The position numbers were made by a program, and so were the translations under genes. 7,005 nt of DNA from Clostridium sp. CAG:1219. GTDB lineage: Bacteria; Bacillota; Clostridia; TANB77; CAG-465. The stretch covers positions 21,527-28,531 of the forward strand of contig HF996728.1 of the NCBI GenBank assembly GCA_000433335.1, in the 5' to 3' direction. Below, one piece after another: positions 6,110-7,005 of the stretch. The notes under the pieces were generated by a model, which ran no database searches, was not told the origin of the DNA, and was given only the letters and a program-made list of their open reading frames with translations. Numbering within the stretch: position 1 is the stretch's first letter; every line of letters starts with the position of its first letter.

Positions 6110-6811
6110 TTAGTTTGAAACAAAATATCCCATTCCTCTTTTGGTTTGAACATATTCTGGATCAGCAGGATTTTTTTCTATTTTTTCTCTTAATCTTCTT
6201 ATAGTAACGTCTACTGTTCTAGCATCACCATAAAAATCATATCCCCATACAGAGCGAAGTATCTGTTCTCTTGTAAATACTTGATTTGGTTCACTTGAAA
6301 GAAGCTTTAAAAGTTCAAATTCTTTTATAGTAAGATCAATAACTTTTGAGCCAACTATTGCTATGTATCTTTCTGGATCTATAGTCATATCTTTTATTTT
6401 TATTTTATTTTTAGATGATTTTTTTTCTTCTTCCGTTTCTGGTAATACATGCTTTCTAAGATTAGCCTTAACACGAGCTATAACCTCACGGATACTAAAA
6501 GGCTTTGTCATATAATCATCTGCTCCAAGTTCAAGTCCTATTATTTTATCAACAACTTCTTCTTTAGCTGTAAGCATAATTATTGGACAAGTTAAATGTT
6601 TTCTAAGTTCTTTACAAACATTAAATCCATCTATTTTAGGAAGCATTAAATCAAGAAGTATTAAATCTGGTTTAGTTTCCAGTGCTCTTTGAATTGCTTC
6701 TTCACCATCATAAGCTACAATCGTAGAAAAACCTTCTTTAGATAAATTAAAATCTAATATATCAACTATTGGTTTTTCATCGTCAACAATTAAAATCTTC
6801 TTTTCATTCAT
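6110..6811 (-). CDS. walR: WalR/YycF-type response regulator (OmpR/PhoB family)
   Basis: This cytoplasmic DNA-binding response regulator is phosphorylated by the adjacent kinase. From the ATG at 6811 it is 233 residues, against about 235 for Bacillus WalR. The receiver domain (about 3-115) has the acidic pair D10/D11, phospho-acceptor D54 in LLDLMLP, T81 and K103 in TKPF. A charged linker (about 120-135) leads to a winged-helix domain (about 136-232) with LTIKEFELL, the VWGYDFYGDARTVDV stretch, VTIRRLREKIE and KRGMGYF. The segments EKPIVDILDFNL, IGLELGADDY and WGYD are close to what I recall of WalR/YycF, which controls cell-wall metabolism genes in Bacillota. The ATG at 6811 follows GAGGTG with 7-nt spacing; the ATG at 6826 overlaps that site and is rejected. 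The gene heads the walR-walK-tatD unit. A WalR-box-like repeat lies upstream, suggesting autoregulation. A PhoP-like identity is the main alternative. Confidence 0.9.
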   Translation of the reverse strand: MNEKKILIVDDEKPIVDILDFNLSKEGFSTIVAYDGEEAIQRALETKPDLILLDLMLPKIDGFNVCKELRKHLTCPIIMLTAKEEVVDKIIGLELGADDYMTKPFSIREVIARVKANLRKHVLPETEEEKKSSKNKIKIKDMTIDPERYIAIVGSKVIDLTIKEFELLKLLSSEPNQVFTREQILRSVWGYDFYGDARTVDVTIRRLREKIEKNPADPEYVQTKRGMGYFVSN

Positions 6812-6818
6812 ATAAACA

Positions 6819-6824
6819 CACCTC
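6819..6824 (-). promoter_or_regulatory. Ribosome binding site deciding the walR start
   Basis: GAGGTG lies 7 nt before the ATG at 6811. An upstream in-frame ATG at 6826 shares its last base with this site and would add five residues (MRCVY) before the usual N-terminus of the family. Confidence 0.75.
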
Positions 6825-6839
6825 ATAAATTCAAAAACG

Positions 6840-6869
6840 ATTTTATCATATATATATTTTTTTTGCCAT
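6840..6869 (-). promoter_or_regulatory. Candidate extended -10 promoter for walR-walK-tatD
   Basis: TAAAAT (6845-6840) is preceded by TGA, giving an extended -10 element. A weak -35 ATGGCA (6869-6864, four of six matches) lies 18 nt upstream. The start site would be near 6833, about 22 nt before the walR ATG. The weak -35 fits a promoter that needs an activator, but the AT-rich context makes this uncertain. Confidence 0.5.
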
Positions 6870-6896
6870 ACTTTTTATAAAAAAATTTAATTTTTT

Positions 6897-6913
6897 TGTA
6901 ACTTTTTTGTAAC
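6897..6913 (+). promoter_or_regulatory. Putative WalR box (TGTAAC-N5-TGTAAC direct repeat)
   Basis: Two identical TGTAAC hexamers (6897-6902 and 6908-6913) are separated by five T residues. This fits the published Bacillus WalR consensus TGTWAH-N5-TGTWAH at every position. It lies upstream of walR, about 28 nt beyond the candidate -35 box. The 11-bp spacing places both half-sites on one DNA face, as OmpR/PhoB-family dimers require. A PhoP-type box is the alternative reading on the other strand. Confidence 0.6.
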
Positions 6914-6917
6914 TTTA

Positions 6918-6934
6918 AATTCAAATAATTTACA
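6918..6934 (-). promoter_or_regulatory. Possible second, degenerate WalR-like box
   Basis: TGTAAA-TTATT-TGAATT matches the TGTWAH-N5-TGTWAH pattern at 11 of 12 fixed positions and lies next to the perfect box, in opposite orientation. In DNA this AT-rich such a match can arise by chance, so it is listed only as a weak candidate. Confidence 0.25.
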
Positions 6935-6974
6935 AAAAAACAGTCAGGCCCTTAGTTTACTAAGCTAGCTTGAC
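6934..6974 (-). terminator. Probable terminator of an upstream transcription unit
   Basis: An imperfect hairpin starts with GTCA (6974) and ends with TGAC (6943). The inner part pairs CTTAG with CTAAG around loop TAAA, and GCT with GGC in the middle, with one A-C mismatch and a 2-nt bulge. A run of seven T follows. It should end transcription coming from beyond the right edge and so isolate the walR promoter. It also contains a 10-bp palindrome, AAGCTAGCTT (6962-6971). Confidence 0.6.
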
Positions 6975-7005
6975 TTGTATTTACCAAATTTAAATAATCT
7001 TTTTG

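Noticed and set aside
6812..6826. ATG at 6826 giving a 238-residue WalR
   Set aside because: It overlaps the GAGGTG site, and the family's usual N-terminus begins at the ATG at 6811.
1..7005. CRISPR arrays, insertion sequences, tRNA or rRNA genes
   Set aside because: No regularly spaced repeats, transposase-like frames, terminal inverted repeats or tRNA cloverleaf were seen; homopolymer A/T runs reflect base composition.

Overview
The window is AT-rich and every supported gene lies on the minus strand. The genes resemble low-GC Bacillota, most likely a clostridial relative. The reasons are a WalR/WalK-type two-component pair, a T-box leader reading a valine codon, strong GGAGG-type ribosome binding sites, U-tract terminators and sigma-A promoters of the TTGACA/TATAAT type. 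Species cannot be fixed from the sequence alone.

In the direction of transcription (right to left): (1) 7005-6934 holds the tail of an unidentified upstream unit ending in an imperfect hairpin with a T-run. (2) 6933-6812 is the control region of a response regulator gene. It contains an exact 17-bp match to the WalR-box pattern (TGTAAC-N5-TGTAAC) upstream of an extended -10 promoter. (3) 6811-3898 is a compact cluster, walR - walK - tatD, with gaps of 21 and 7 nt, closed by a terminator. WalK has two membrane segments but almost no extracytoplasmic loop, and no yycH/yycI genes follow it. (4) 3874-3124 is a single-gene unit with its own near-consensus promoter and terminator. It encodes a strongly diverged 'divergent PAP2' (YuiD/DUF212-like) membrane protein, and its base composition is clearly richer in G+C than its neighbours. 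(5) 3104-1 is a second operon. A complete valine T-box leader (specifier GUA, antiterminator and terminator) is followed by an unrecognised 67-residue two-helix membrane protein and then valS, which runs off the left edge roughly 20-25 residues short of its usual end.

Functionally, the walRK unit should couple an envelope or membrane signal to transcription, probably with autoregulation. The T-box unit should raise valyl-tRNA synthetase, and the small membrane protein with it, when uncharged tRNA-Val accumulates. Nothing in the window is a mobile element, CRISPR array, tRNA or rRNA. The least explained items are the small T-box-controlled membrane protein, the compositionally odd PAP2-like gene, and the loop-less WalK with its putative autoregulatory box.
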